The position numbers and the translations under genes were made by a program. A stretch of 64,000 nt of DNA from Hymenobacter sp. BT559 (GTDB lineage Bacteria; Bacteroidota; Bacteroidia; Cytophagales; Hymenobacteraceae): positions 558,001 through 622,000 of the forward strand of contig NZ_JAELXV010000001.1 in the NCBI RefSeq assembly GCF_016427535.1, in the 5' to 3' direction. Positions 7,843-16,313 of the stretch are shown here, piece after piece. The notes below the pieces were generated by a model that was given only the letters and a program-made list of their open reading frames with translations, was not told the origin of the DNA and made no database searches. Position 1 is the first letter of the stretch; every line of letters begins with the position of its first letter.

Positions 7843-10800
7843 ATGCGCAATCGTTACAAGAAATTCTCGGCAGTGGGGCTGGGGCTAGTAATGGGCCTGG
7901 CACCCCACCTAGGGTTTGCCCAAGCCCCCATTGGCGGCACTATCACCGACGACCACAAGCAGCCCCTGCCCGGCGTGAGCGTCGTCATCAAGGGTACCAA
8001 TAAGGGCACGACTACTGACTCGGACGGGCGCTTTGTGCTCGCCACCAACCCTGGTGATGTACTCGTTATCAGCTCACTGGGAGCCGTGTCGCAGGAAGTG
8101 ACGGTGGGCAGCCAAACCACGCTAAGCCTGACCCTGGCCACCGACAACAAGCAGCTCGACGAGGTGGTGGTGACCGCCCTAGGCGTGAAAAAAGAGACCC
8201 GCAAAATCGGCTACGCGGTGCAGGAAGTAAACGGCGAGGACCTGCTGCGCGCCCGCGACCCTAACCCCATCACCGGCCTTACGGGCAAGGTGGCGGGCCT
8301 GAGTGTCGGCCCGTCGGCCGAGCTGCTGCGCGCGCCCAACGTGCTGCTGCGCGGCAATGCCGTGGGCCTGTATGTGGTCGATGGCTTCCCCATCGACACC
8401 GATACCTGGAACATCAGCCCCGATGACATCGAAACCTACACCGTGCTGAAGGGGCCGGCTGCGGCGGCGCTCTACGGCAACCGGGCGCAGTTCGGGGCTA
8501 TCCTGATTACCACCAAAAAGGGCAACCGCAACAAGAAGGTCTTTACCGTGGAGCTAAATAGCAGCAACGTGCTGCAATCGGGCTTTCTGGCGTTTCCGCG
8601 CTTGCAAAACTCCTACGGGCCGGGCGAAAACACGCAGTACCAGTTCGTAAACGGCAAGGGCGGCGCGCCGGGCGGCGTAGATGGCGACTACGACGTGTGG
8701 GGGCCCTACTTTGCGGGGCAGCTCATTCCGCAGTACGACTCGCCCATCGTGAACGGCGTGCGCCAGGGCACGCCCTGGGTGGCGCGGGGCGCCAACAACC
8801 TGCGCAATTTCTTGCGCACCGGCTTCCAGACCAATAATAATATCTCGCTGAGCGCCAACGGTGATACCTATACCACGCGCTTTTCGGTGTCGCAGCAGAA
8901 GCAGAACAGCTACATCCCTAACAACGGGCTCAACATCATCAACTTCAACCTCTACGGCTCCTTCAACCCGAGCCCGCGCTTTAAGGTAGAGGCCAACGTG
9001 AACTTCAACCGGCAGTTCACCGACAACTTTCCCGACGTAGATTACGGCCCCAATAGCTTGATTTATAGCTCGGTGGTGTGGACCGGTGCCGACTGGGACG
9101 TGAACGCGCCCGACATCCGGGGCATTTGGCAGCCGGGGCAGGTGGGCACGCAGTCGGTATTTGCCGAGTACCAGCGCTACCACAACCCCTGGCTGATGGT
9201 GGAAAAGTGGCTGCGCGGCCACTACAAAAACGACACCTACGCCTACCTCACCGGCAACTATAAGATTGACGACCACCTGAGCGCCACCCTGCGCACCCAA
9301 ATCAGCACCTATGGCCTGCTGCGCACCGAGAAAGTGCCCTTCTCGGCCCACCCCTACGGCCGCGAGGGCAACCTAGGCGACTACCGCGAAGACCGCCGCA
9401 ACCTGTTCGACAACAACGCCGAGGGCTTTTTGAGCTACAACTACGACCTAGGCGCCAGCAAGTTCTTTAACCTGAGCGGTCTGGTAGGCGGCAACGTCCG
9501 CAACTTCACCTACAACTCGAACTGGACCTCGACCGACTACCTCACCGTGCCCGAGGTATACGCGTTCAGCAACTCGCTGAACCCGGTGCAGAGCACCAGC
9601 TTTAGCTCGCAGATGCGGGTGCTGAGCGCCTACTACTCGCTCGACCTGAGCCTAGGGCGCTACGCCACCCTGTCTACCACGGGCCGCATCGACCGCACCT
9701 CGGCCCTGCAAAAGCCCGTCAGCTTTTTCTACCCCAGCGTGTCGCTAGCCACGGCCGTGTCCGACTACGTGACGCTGCCCACGGCCATTTCCTTCCTGAA
9801 GGTGCGGGCGTCCTACGCCAACATTCGGGGTGGGGGCACGGCCAATACCATTGGGCCGGCGCCCTTCAACTCCATCACTGTGTTTGGAGGCAGCACCGGC
9901 AACTCGCTATATACCAACCCGCTGGGCTACGGCAACGCCTACGAGTCGCCCTACAACGGCCCCGACTACTCGCTGCAGTCGTTCTACACCACCAGCAAGC
10001 CCTACAACAACCAGACGGCCGGCTACGGCACCAACAACCTCTTCACGCCCGGCTTGCAGCCGTTTACCCGCGTGAACTACGAGCAGGGCTTGGACATCAA
10101 GTTCCTGCAAAACCGCCTGGGTTTGAGCGCCACCGCCTTCCAGTACATCGACGGGCCGACCATCTTGGCCAACCCCATTTCGACCGCTACAGGCTACAAT
10201 ACGCAGTACATCAACGCGCTTAAAACCAAGAACGTGGGTTATGAGCTGAGTTTGACCGGCACGCCCGTGCAAAACGCCAACGGCTTTGGCTGGGACGTGC
10301 TGGTGAACTACTCGACCTTCAAGCGCACCTACGCCGAGCTGCCTCCTGGCCAGGAGCTGTACCAGACATTCTTCCGGCAGGGCGACCGCACCGATAAGTT
10401 TTACGGCACAGCCTTCGTGCGCACCCCCGATGGCCAGATAGTGAACGACGCGGGCGGCAAGCCCCTCGCCAACCCCGTGGCGCAGTACCTAGGCGACCTG
10501 AACAACAAGTTCAATTGGAGCATCTACAACAAGTTCCACTACAAGTCGCTGGGCTTGGCCTTCCAGTTTGACGGCGCCGTGGGCGGCGTGACCACCGACT
10601 ACATGTTCCGCCAAACCATGCGCGGCGGCCGCAATGCCCTCACCGCCGAAGGCGCCCTCGGCGACGCTCGCTACCAAGATTGGCAGCAATACGGCAAGGC
10701 CGGCTACACTGGCACCTATGTGGGCGAAGGCGTGCAGGTGGCCAACGGCGCCAGCATCAACTACGACTCGCAAACCGGCCGCATCCTGAATACCGAGGCA

Positions 10801-11127
10801 CTGCAGTTTGCGCCCAATACTACCAAGGCCTTCGTGCAGGACTACGTGAGCCGCTACTACGGCGTGGCCGAGGCCAGCCTGATGAGCAAAACTTTCGGCA
10901 AGCTGCGCGAAGTCACCATCAGCTACGACCTGCCGCGCACGCTGCTCGCGGGCAGCTTCATCCAGAAGGTATCGGTGTCACTTATCGGCCGCAACCTGCT
11001 GTATTTCTACGGCGACAAGCGCTTCAAAGACGTGGACCTCGACCAGTACAACGGCGCCATCTCCCAGACGGGCCTGCAGTCGCCCACCGTGCGCAGCTAC
11101 GGCCTGAATTTGAACGCTACTTTCTAA
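7843..11127 (+). CDS. SusC-like TonB-linked outer-membrane transporter
   Basis: A 1094-residue SusC/RagA-family channel. The signal peptide covers about residues 1-27 (cleavage near GFAQA). A carboxypeptidase-regulatory-like domain follows (GGTITDDHKQPLPGVSVVIKG...), then the TonB box LDEVVVTALG and a plug domain (LLRGNAVGLYVVDGFPID, VLKGPAAAALYGNRAQFGAI). The C-terminal barrel ends LNLNATF. It is followed 19 bp later by susD, the canonical tandem. In most loci such a pair imports glycans, but no polysaccharide-degrading enzyme lies next to it. Its flanks are a PhnZ-like enzyme and two phosphodiesterase-like proteins. Pi-starvation-linked SusCD homologues (PusCD) have been reported in Flavobacterium, so a phosphorus-containing ligand is plausible; this is inference from context. 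Confidence 0.95.
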   Translation: MRNRYKKFSAVGLGLVMGLAPHLGFAQAPIGGTITDDHKQPLPGVSVVIKGTNKGTTTDSDGRFVLATNPGDVLVISSLGAVSQEVTVGSQTTLSLTLATDNKQLDEVVVTALGVKKETRKIGYAVQEVNGEDLLRARDPNPITGLTGKVAGLSVGPSAELLRAPNVLLRGNAVGLYVVDGFPIDTDTWNISPDDIETYTVLKGPAAAALYGNRAQFGAILITTKKGNRNKKVFTVELNSSNVLQSGFLAFPRLQNSYGPGENTQYQFVNGKGGAPGGVDGDYDVWGPYFAGQLIPQYDSPIVNGVRQGTPWVARGANNLRNFLRTGFQTNNNISLSANGDTYTTRFSVSQQKQNSYIPNNGLNIINFNLYGSFNPSPRFKVEANVNFNRQFTDNFPDVDYGPNSLIYSSVVWTGADWDVNAPDIRGIWQPGQVGTQSVFAEYQRYHNPWLMVEKWLRGHYKNDTYAYLTGNYKIDDHLSATLRTQISTYGLLRTEKVPFSAHPYGREGNLGDYREDRRNLFDNNAEGFLSYNYDLGASKFFNLSGLVGGNVRNFTYNSNWTSTDYLTVPEVYAFSNSLNPVQSTSFSSQMRVLSAYYSLDLSLGRYATLSTTGRIDRTSALQKPVSFFYPSVSLATAVSDYVTLPTAISFLKVRASYANIRGGGTANTIGPAPFNSITVFGGSTGNSLYTNPLGYGNAYESPYNGPDYSLQSFYTTSKPYNNQTAGYGTNNLFTPGLQPFTRVNYEQGLDIKFLQNRLGLSATAFQYIDGPTILANPISTATGYNTQYINALKTKNVGYELSLTGTPVQNANGFGWDVLVNYSTFKRTYAELPPGQELYQTFFRQGDRTDKFYGTAFVRTPDGQIVNDAGGKPLANPVAQYLGDLNNKFNWSIYNKFHYKSLGLAFQFDGAVGGVTTDYMFRQTMRGGRNALTAEGALGDARYQDWQQYGKAGYTGTYVGEGVQVANGASINYDSQTGRILNTEALQFAPNTTKAFVQDYVSRYYGVAEASLMSKTFGKLREVTISYDLPRTLLAGSFIQKVSVSLIGRNLLYFYGDKRFKDVDLDQYNGAISQTGLQSPTVRSYGLNLNATF

Positions 11128-11146
11128 TCGCTCCAGCCTCGCTACG

Positions 11147-12727
11147 ATGAAAAATATATTTAAAACTACGGCGCTGCTGGGGCTGCTAGCCCTAGGTGCC
11201 ACCAGCTGCAATAAAACGCTCGACGAGCTGACCGTCAACGAAAACAAGCCTAACTCGGTGCCGGCCTCGCTGCTGCTCACGGGCGTGCTCAACGATGCCT
11301 ACGAAGCCCCCAACGGCAGCTACGAAACCTGGAACCAGTACTACCTCAACAACTACGACTACTACGGCAACAACCGCTACGACTTTGGCAGCGGCACGGG
11401 CTACTACACCACCCTCAAAAACGTGGGCCTGATGGAGCAGCAGGCCCTGACTGCCGGCTCGCCGGCCACTAACCCCTACGCTGCGCTGGGCAACTTCTTT
11501 CGGGCCTACCTCTACACCCGCATGAGCCTGCAAATGGGCGACGTCTCCCAGAGCCAGGCCCTGCTAGGCCTCGAAAACCTGACGCCCGCCTACGACTCCC
11601 AGAAAGCGGTGTTCGTACAGGCCTTCAAGTGGTTGGAGAGCGCTAACACCGACCTAGGGGCGCTCATTGCGGGCGGCACGACTACGGTGGCGGGCGACAT
11701 CTACTTTGGCGGCGACCTGAAGCAATGGCAGAAAGTAGTGAATACGCTACGCCTGCGCCTGCTGTTGAACCTGAGCAAAAAAAACGCCGACGCCGACCTC
11801 AACATCGCCGGGCAGTTTGCCAGCATAGTGGGCAACCCCACCAAGTACCCGCTCATGACAAGCAATGCCGACAACATGCAGTATGTCTACGTGGCGGCCA
11901 CTAATAACTTCTACCCCAACAACAACCGCAACTTCGGCCAGGACGGCTCGCGCAAGAATATGTCGGCTACCTACGTGGGTTTGCTCACGCAGCTGCAAGA
12001 CCCACGCGTGTACGCCACCTGCGAGCCGGCCCGCTACTACGTCGATAACCTCAAGCAGAGCCCGACCGATTTTGCGTCTTTCGTGGGCGCCGATGCTGGC
12101 CTCGACCTAGGGGTGATGTATAACAATGCCGGCCAGCAGCGCTACTCGTTTTTGAGCCGCTACCGCTATTTCCGCACCCTAGTGGGCGAGCCCACCATCC
12201 AGATTGGCTACCCCGAGCTGTGCTTCAACATCGCCGAGGGCATCAACCGGGGCTGGGCCACCGGCAACGCGGAAACGTGGTACACGGCAGGTATTCAGGC
12301 GTCGATGGCGTCGTATGGCTTGCCCGCCAGCGGCACCTACACCGCCTATTTCTACCGCCCCGGCTCGACCGATGTGACGTCTACCGCGAACTACGACACC
12401 TACAACATACCCGTCAGCTTCGCCACCTATTACGCCCAGCCCAGCGTGAAATACGCCACTGGCAGCACCGGCCTGACGCAGATAGTGCAGCAGAAGTACC
12501 TGGCCCTGTTTCGCCACTCGGGCCTGGAGGCGTACTACAACTACCGCCGCACCGGCGTGCCCACCTTCACCACCGGCCCTGGCACCGGCAATGGTGGCCG
12601 TATCGCGCAGCGCTTTCAATACCCGACCTCAGAGCGCACGGCCAATACTACTAATTACCAAGCCGCGCTGCAAAGCCAATACAGCGGCAACGACGATATT
12701 AACGGCGTGATGTACGTGCTGAAGTAA
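11147..12727 (+). CDS. SusD/RagB-like nutrient-binding lipoprotein
   Basis: A 526-residue surface lipoprotein with lipobox GATSC (Cys21), forming the lid over the SusC channel. The sequence is of the 'SusD-like_2' type: LDELTVNENKPNSVPASLLLTG near the N-terminus, then TPR-like helices (YAALGNFFRAYLYTRMSLQMGD; ...FKWLESANTDLGALI) and a C-terminal YLALFRHSGLEAYYNYRRTGVP motif. It starts 19 bp after susC, so the two are an operon. Tyrosine- and asparagine-rich stretches (YYLNNYDYYGNNRYDFG) could line a ligand site. The ligand is unknown; neighbouring phosphonate and phosphodiesterase genes make a phosphonate- or phosphate-bearing molecule the best guess. Confidence 0.94.
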   Translation: MKNIFKTTALLGLLALGATSCNKTLDELTVNENKPNSVPASLLLTGVLNDAYEAPNGSYETWNQYYLNNYDYYGNNRYDFGSGTGYYTTLKNVGLMEQQALTAGSPATNPYAALGNFFRAYLYTRMSLQMGDVSQSQALLGLENLTPAYDSQKAVFVQAFKWLESANTDLGALIAGGTTTVAGDIYFGGDLKQWQKVVNTLRLRLLLNLSKKNADADLNIAGQFASIVGNPTKYPLMTSNADNMQYVYVAATNNFYPNNNRNFGQDGSRKNMSATYVGLLTQLQDPRVYATCEPARYYVDNLKQSPTDFASFVGADAGLDLGVMYNNAGQQRYSFLSRYRYFRTLVGEPTIQIGYPELCFNIAEGINRGWATGNAETWYTAGIQASMASYGLPASGTYTAYFYRPGSTDVTSTANYDTYNIPVSFATYYAQPSVKYATGSTGLTQIVQQKYLALFRHSGLEAYYNYRRTGVPTFTTGPGTGNGGRIAQRFQYPTSERTANTTNYQAALQSQYSGNDDINGVMYVLK

Positions 12728-12752
12728 CGCATAGCAACAACCTAGGTACGGC

Positions 12753-12790
12753 TAGCTCCTGCCTCCTCTGCGCGAGTGGGGCAGGAGCTA
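12753..12790 (+). terminator. Stem-loop after susD
   Basis: TAGCTCCTGCC (12753-12763) pairs with GGCAGGAGCTA (12780-12790) across a 16-nt loop. It has no long T-run, so it may be a weak terminator or an mRNA processing/attenuation hairpin between susD and the following phosphodiesterase gene. Confidence 0.5.
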
Positions 12791-12810
12791 AGTATAGTAA
12801 TATCTTAGAA

Positions 12811-13914
12811 ATGAAGCGACTTCCTAGTTTGCTAACGGCCGGCCTCGCTGTGTTAGCGCTGACCGCCCCGGCCCAAACGCCCAAGCTGCGCACCGAAAAC
12901 GTGGTGCTCATTACCCTCGATGGCATGCGCTGGCAGGAGGTGTTTGGCGGGGCCGATACGACGCTATTTCGCCAGAGCAAGCACTATTTCACCGACCGCA
13001 AGGCGCTGCACAAAGACTTCGGCCAGGCCTCGCCCGAGCAGCGCCGCCAGGTGCTCATGCCCTTCCTCTGGGGCACCGTGGCCAAGCAAGGCCAGCTCTA
13101 CGGCAACCGCCCCGCCGGCAGCTCGGTGAACGTGACCAACACCATGCGCTTCTCGTACCCCGGCTACAACGAAATCTTGACCGGGGCCGCCGACGATGCC
13201 CGCATCCACAGCAACGACCCGCTCGACAACCCTAACCGGTCGGTGCTTGAAGTGCTAAACCAGCAGCCCGCTTACAAGGGCAAGGTCGCCGTTTTTGGTT
13301 CGTGGGAGGCCTTCCCCTATATCCTCAACGAAAAGCGTAGCGGCCTGCCCGTCAATGCTGGCCAGCGCCAGGCCACAGGCGCTAGCCTCACGCCCGGTGA
13401 GCAGCTGCTCAACCAGTTGGAGGTATCTTCGCCCAGTCCGTTTGGTGAGGAGCGGCTCGATGCGTTTACCTACGGCTATGCCTTTGAGTACCTCAAAAAG
13501 AAGAAGCCTAGGGTGCTTTACATCGGCTTTGGCGATACCGACGACTGGGCCCACGGCGGCGAATACGGCGCCTACCTGCACGCCGCGCAGTACACCGACG
13601 GCTTTATCCGCCAGCTTTGGGAATACCTGCAAAGCGACCCCCAGTATCGCGGCAAAACCACGCTGCTTATCACCACCGACCACGGCCGCGGCCAGGCCGG
13701 CACCCAGTGGGAAACCCACGGCAAAGAAGTAGCCGGCGCCGACCAAATCTGGTTCGCCGCCCTAGGTCCCGACACGCCCGCCCTAGGCATGGCCACCACC
13801 GGACAACTCTATCAAAACCAAGTGGCCGCCACCCTGGCCGCCCTTCTGGGCCAAGCCTACGCGCCCACGCCCGCCACCGGCAAGCCCGTAGGGGCGGTGC
13901 TGGGTAAGAAATAA
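12811..13914 (+). CDS. Alkaline-phosphatase-superfamily phosphodiesterase/phosphatase, secreted (1)
   Basis: A 367-residue exported protein (signal peptide to about Ala21) of the alkaline phosphatase/nucleotide pyrophosphatase/sulfatase fold. Metal ligands are in the usual order: Asp37 (ITLDGMR), nucleophile region FSYPGYNEILTG with Ser115, Asp242 to His248 (GDTDDWAH), Asp290-His291 (TTDHGR) and His303 (ETHGK). No Cys lies in the nucleophile site, so sulfatase formylglycine chemistry is not indicated. Members hydrolyse phosphate mono- or diesters, and phosphonoacetate hydrolase is also in this superfamily. It follows SusCD and precedes a second, different member of the same fold, suggesting periplasmic processing of the imported ligand. 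The exact substrate is unknown. Confidence 0.85.
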   Translation: MKRLPSLLTAGLAVLALTAPAQTPKLRTENVVLITLDGMRWQEVFGGADTTLFRQSKHYFTDRKALHKDFGQASPEQRRQVLMPFLWGTVAKQGQLYGNRPAGSSVNVTNTMRFSYPGYNEILTGAADDARIHSNDPLDNPNRSVLEVLNQQPAYKGKVAVFGSWEAFPYILNEKRSGLPVNAGQRQATGASLTPGEQLLNQLEVSSPSPFGEERLDAFTYGYAFEYLKKKKPRVLYIGFGDTDDWAHGGEYGAYLHAAQYTDGFIRQLWEYLQSDPQYRGKTTLLITTDHGRGQAGTQWETHGKEVAGADQIWFAALGPDTPALGMATTGQLYQNQVAATLAALLGQAYAPTPATGKPVGAVLGKK

Positions 13915-13953
13915 GATTGGTGAATAGTAATAGATAGCGCACCAATTTTAATG

Positions 13954-14036
13954 CCTGTCATTGCGAGCGTAGCGAAGCAATCACATCATGACGAGCCGTT
14001 TAGGTGCGATTGCGTCGCTGCGCTCGCAATGACAGG
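13954..14036. repeat. Family C inverted repeat, copy 1
   Basis: CCTGTCATTGCGAGCG... (13954-13983) pairs with ...CGCTCGCAATGACAGG (14007-14036) over about 28 bp. It lies between the two phosphodiesterase genes. Its right arm read forward encodes MRLRRCARND, a spurious N-terminal extension of the next gene. Other copies lie at 15361 and 52180. Confidence 0.85.
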
Positions 14037-14054
14037 TGTATTATCAAAAGTTTT

Positions 14055-15320
14055 ATGAAAAGTCCTTTTCTACTTATACTAGCCAGCCTGCTGAGCCTCA
14101 GCGCGGCCCACGCCCAGCCACGCGCCCGCAAGGTGGTATTCATTATCGCCGACGGCATTCCGGCCGATGTGCTGGAAAAGGCGCCCGCGCCGAACATTAA
14201 GAAAATTATTGCGGCCGGCACCTACCTGCCGGCCCACGTCGGCGGCAACCTAGACACCTATACCCAGACGCCCACCATCTCAGCGCCTGGCTACATGGAC
14301 CTCATCACGGGTACCTGGGGCTACAAGCACAATGTGTGGGATAACGCCGTGAAGGCGCCCAACTACCAGTACAAGAATATCTTTCGCCTGTTGAAAGAAG
14401 CCCGCCCAGCCGCCAAAATAGGCATCTTCTCGACCTGGCTCGACAACCGCACCAAGCTGGTAGGTGAGGGCCTGCCCACGGCCGGCAACCTGAAGTTTGA
14501 CTACCACGCCGATGGCTACGAGCTCGACACCGTGGCTTTTCCGCACGATAAGGGCAGCCTCTATACCCATAACATCGACGAGAAAGTGGTGGCCGAAGCC
14601 GCCCAGTGCCTGCGCCAAAACGCCCCTGACCTCTCGTGGGTGTACCTCGAATATACCGACGACATGGGCCACCGCTACGGCGATAGCGAGCAGCAGCGCC
14701 GCGCCGTGGGCTACGTCGATGAGCAGGTGGGCAAGCTGTGGGCGGCCATTCAGGAGCGAACCCAGCACCATGCCGAAGACTGGCTACTCGTCCTCACCAC
14801 CGACCACGGCCGCGATGCCGCAACTGGCCGCGGCCACGGCGGCCAGTCGGCGCGCGAGCGCGCTACCTGGCTAGTGCTGAGCGATAAGAAAACGAACGCC
14901 CACGCGCAGCGCCCGCCCGTCAGTATCACCGATGTGCTGCCCACCATCGCCAACTTTATGCAGTTGCCCCTGCCACAGGCCACTCAGCGCGAGCTCGATG
15001 GCGTGCCACTCCTAGGCCCGGTATCGCTGGCCGCGCCGCAGCTAGCGGCCGCTTCTGACAGCCTGCGGCTGCGTTGGATAGCCCTAGGCGGCAAAAAGGA
15101 GAAGGTTAAAATCTGGGCCACGCCCACCAATAAGTTTAAGACCGGAGGCGTGGATGCGTACGTGCTCCTCGGCACCGTGCCACTAGGTCGGCAGCGGGCA
15201 TCTTTCAGCCGGGCCGCCTACCCGGCTGAGTTCTATAAAATTGTGCTCGAAGGCGAGCGTAATACAGTTAACACGTGGCTAATGCCTGCTGGCCCACCTA
15301 GGGCCAGCGGCGCCGAATAG
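14055..15320 (+). CDS. Alkaline-phosphatase-superfamily phosphodiesterase, secreted (2)
   Basis: A 421-residue exported protein starting at 14055 (MKSPFLLILASLLSLSAAHA signal). The in-frame ATG at 14004 comes from the repeat arm and is rejected. Fold markers: Asp33 (IIADGIP), TPTISAPGYMDLITG with Ser76 as likely nucleophile, EYTDDMGHRYGDSE, TTDHGRD and GRGHGGQS supplying the Asp/His metal ligands. A roughly 80-residue C-terminal extension beyond the metal site (from about WIALGGKKEKVKIWATPTNK) looks like a beta-sandwich add-on. It resembles the preceding gene in fold but is not a close copy, and together they suggest stepwise ester cleavage. Phosphodiesterase/nucleotide pyrophosphatase activity is the best general call; the substrate is not determined. 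Confidence 0.83.
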   Translation: MKSPFLLILASLLSLSAAHAQPRARKVVFIIADGIPADVLEKAPAPNIKKIIAAGTYLPAHVGGNLDTYTQTPTISAPGYMDLITGTWGYKHNVWDNAVKAPNYQYKNIFRLLKEARPAAKIGIFSTWLDNRTKLVGEGLPTAGNLKFDYHADGYELDTVAFPHDKGSLYTHNIDEKVVAEAAQCLRQNAPDLSWVYLEYTDDMGHRYGDSEQQRRAVGYVDEQVGKLWAAIQERTQHHAEDWLLVLTTDHGRDAATGRGHGGQSARERATWLVLSDKKTNAHAQRPPVSITDVLPTIANFMQLPLPQATQRELDGVPLLGPVSLAAPQLAAASDSLRLRWIALGGKKEKVKIWATPTNKFKTGGVDAYVLLGTVPLGRQRASFSRAAYPAEFYKIVLEGERNTVNTWLMPAGPPRASGAE

Positions 15321-15360
15321 CAGTTGCGCGAACGTTTCAATTCCCACCACTCTCTCGTCT

Positions 15361-15438
15361 GTCGTTGCGAGCGTAGCGAAGCAATCACACCTGTTAAGCG
15401 CCGCCCGGATGCGATTGCTTCGCTATGCTCGCAATGAC
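15361..15438. repeat. Family C inverted repeat, copy 2
   Basis: GTCGTTGCGAGCGTAGCGAA (15361-15390 with extension) pairs with its reverse complement at 15411-15438. It lies between the convergent phosphodiesterase (+) and PhnX-like (-) genes, where it could terminate transcription from both sides. Confidence 0.83.
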
Positions 15439-15464
15439 AATCACTCTTGCATTAAGTTCTGTCC

Positions 15465-16202
15465 CTAGGTCGTCACCAGTCCCTTTTGCAGCACCTTCTG
15501 TAACTCGGCCAGCGAGGCCAGCAGCCCATCGTTAGGGTAGGGGGCCAACTGCTCGCGGGTGTGGGTGCCATTGACCAGGCCCAGGCTGCGGGCGCAGCCC
15601 GCCCGCCGGCCCGATTCCAGGTCCGAGGGTGTGTCGCCCACATTCCAAACCTGGCGCGTGTTGGTGATGCCAAACACCTGCATGGCCTTCTGAATCATGA
15701 GGGGCGCGGGGCGGCCTTCGGTCACCTCATCGCTGCTGATAGACAAATCGATAACAGCATGTCGGTTGCCGCGGCGCTGGGCATCGAGGTTCACGTCCCA
15801 ACCTAGGCGGTGCAGAATGATGTCCGTCACCTCGCGGTAGAAGCCAGTGGTAAGCGCAATGCGGATGCCTTGGCTTTTGAGATAAGCAAACAGCTCTAGG
15901 CAGCCTTCGGTGGGGAGCACCGGCTGGGTGCGGTAGTGCGCCTCCAGCACCTTTCGAAACACCTGGTACGAGTAGTCGACATGGCTCGTAAGCTCGGCCG
16001 AGGCCACCGCTGTACCTAGCTGCTCGCGCCAAAGCTGCTCAAACACAGCTCGCTTGGCTTGCCCCTGCACGGCCAGAATGCGGGCAGCCGAGGCCCGCAG
16101 GCCCGTAGCGGCGGCGGCCTGGGCAAAGCAGGCTTCTACTTCGTGGGCATCTCGCACGGTGGTGCCGGCCATGTCAAAAACTAAGAGTTGCAAAGCGTCC
16201 AT
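15465..16202 (-). CDS. PhnX-like (phosphonatase-like) HAD hydrolase
   Basis: A 245-residue HAD-superfamily protein with the phosphonatase signature rather than the usual DxDx(T/V): Asp10-Met-Ala-Gly-Thr-Thr (FDMAGTTV). Lys50 in the cap (VQGQAKRAV) is placed as the Schiff-base lysine of phosphonoacetaldehyde hydrolase. Motif III uses Arg (TEGRPAP) instead of Lys, and motif IV is WNVGDTPSDLESG. These are the features of the PhnX-like family (TIGR03351), which is reported to co-occur with an FAD oxidoreductase rather than the PhnW transaminase, exactly as here (17012-18169). The likely reaction is hydrolysis of a 2-oxoethylphosphonate to aldehyde and phosphate in the cytoplasm. It is transcribed divergently from the XRE-cupin regulator and has a good -7 box at 16234-16241. 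Confidence 0.88.
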   Translation of the reverse strand: MDALQLLVFDMAGTTVRDAHEVEACFAQAAAATGLRASAARILAVQGQAKRAVFEQLWREQLGTAVASAELTSHVDYSYQVFRKVLEAHYRTQPVLPTEGCLELFAYLKSQGIRIALTTGFYREVTDIILHRLGWDVNLDAQRRGNRHAVIDLSISSDEVTEGRPAPLMIQKAMQVFGITNTRQVWNVGDTPSDLESGRRAGCARSLGLVNGTHTREQLAPYPNDGLLASLAELQKVLQKGLVTT

Positions 16203-16233
16203 CTATCTCAAATTGATGTTTACTAATATGCAA

Positions 16234-16241
16234 CAAATGTA
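16234..16241 (-). promoter_or_regulatory. Bacteroidota -7 box for the PhnX-like gene
   Basis: CAAATGTA on the plus strand reads TACATTTG on the minus strand, an exact match to TAnnTTTG. It lies 32 bp upstream of the HAD start codon. No clear -33 TTTG is seen at the expected distance, so this rests on the -7 element. Confidence 0.5.
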
Positions 16242-16264
16242 TGTAGTACTCCCACCTGCCTTTA

Positions 16265-16295
16265 TTGCCGATGGCTCACCTTTAGGTTACGTTTT
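16265..16295 (+). promoter_or_regulatory. Candidate promoter of the XRE-cupin regulator
   Basis: TTG (16265-16267), a 20-bp spacer, then TACGTTTT (16288-16295), one mismatch to TAnnTTTG. The predicted transcription start near 16302 is about 12 nt before the ATG at 16314. It is back-to-back with the HAD promoter, so a regulator bound here could control both directions. Confidence 0.42.
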
Positions 16296-16313
16296 TGTGC
16301 CGAACTTGCCCGC

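Noticed and set aside
8554..9351. 265-codon open frame antisense to susC
   Set aside because: High-GC coding strands leave long antisense frames. Its composition (V/A/G/R-rich) and lack of any motif mark it as a shadow of susC.
12811..15320. Sulfatases
   Set aside because: Neither protein has the Cys/Ser-x-Pro-x-Arg formylglycine signature; nucleophile regions are SYPGY and SAPGY.
15465..16202. Calling the HAD gene true phnX
   Set aside because: It matches the PhnX-like family and lacks the usual PhnW neighbour. Classic PhnX cannot be separated without alignment, so only 'PhnX-like' is stated.
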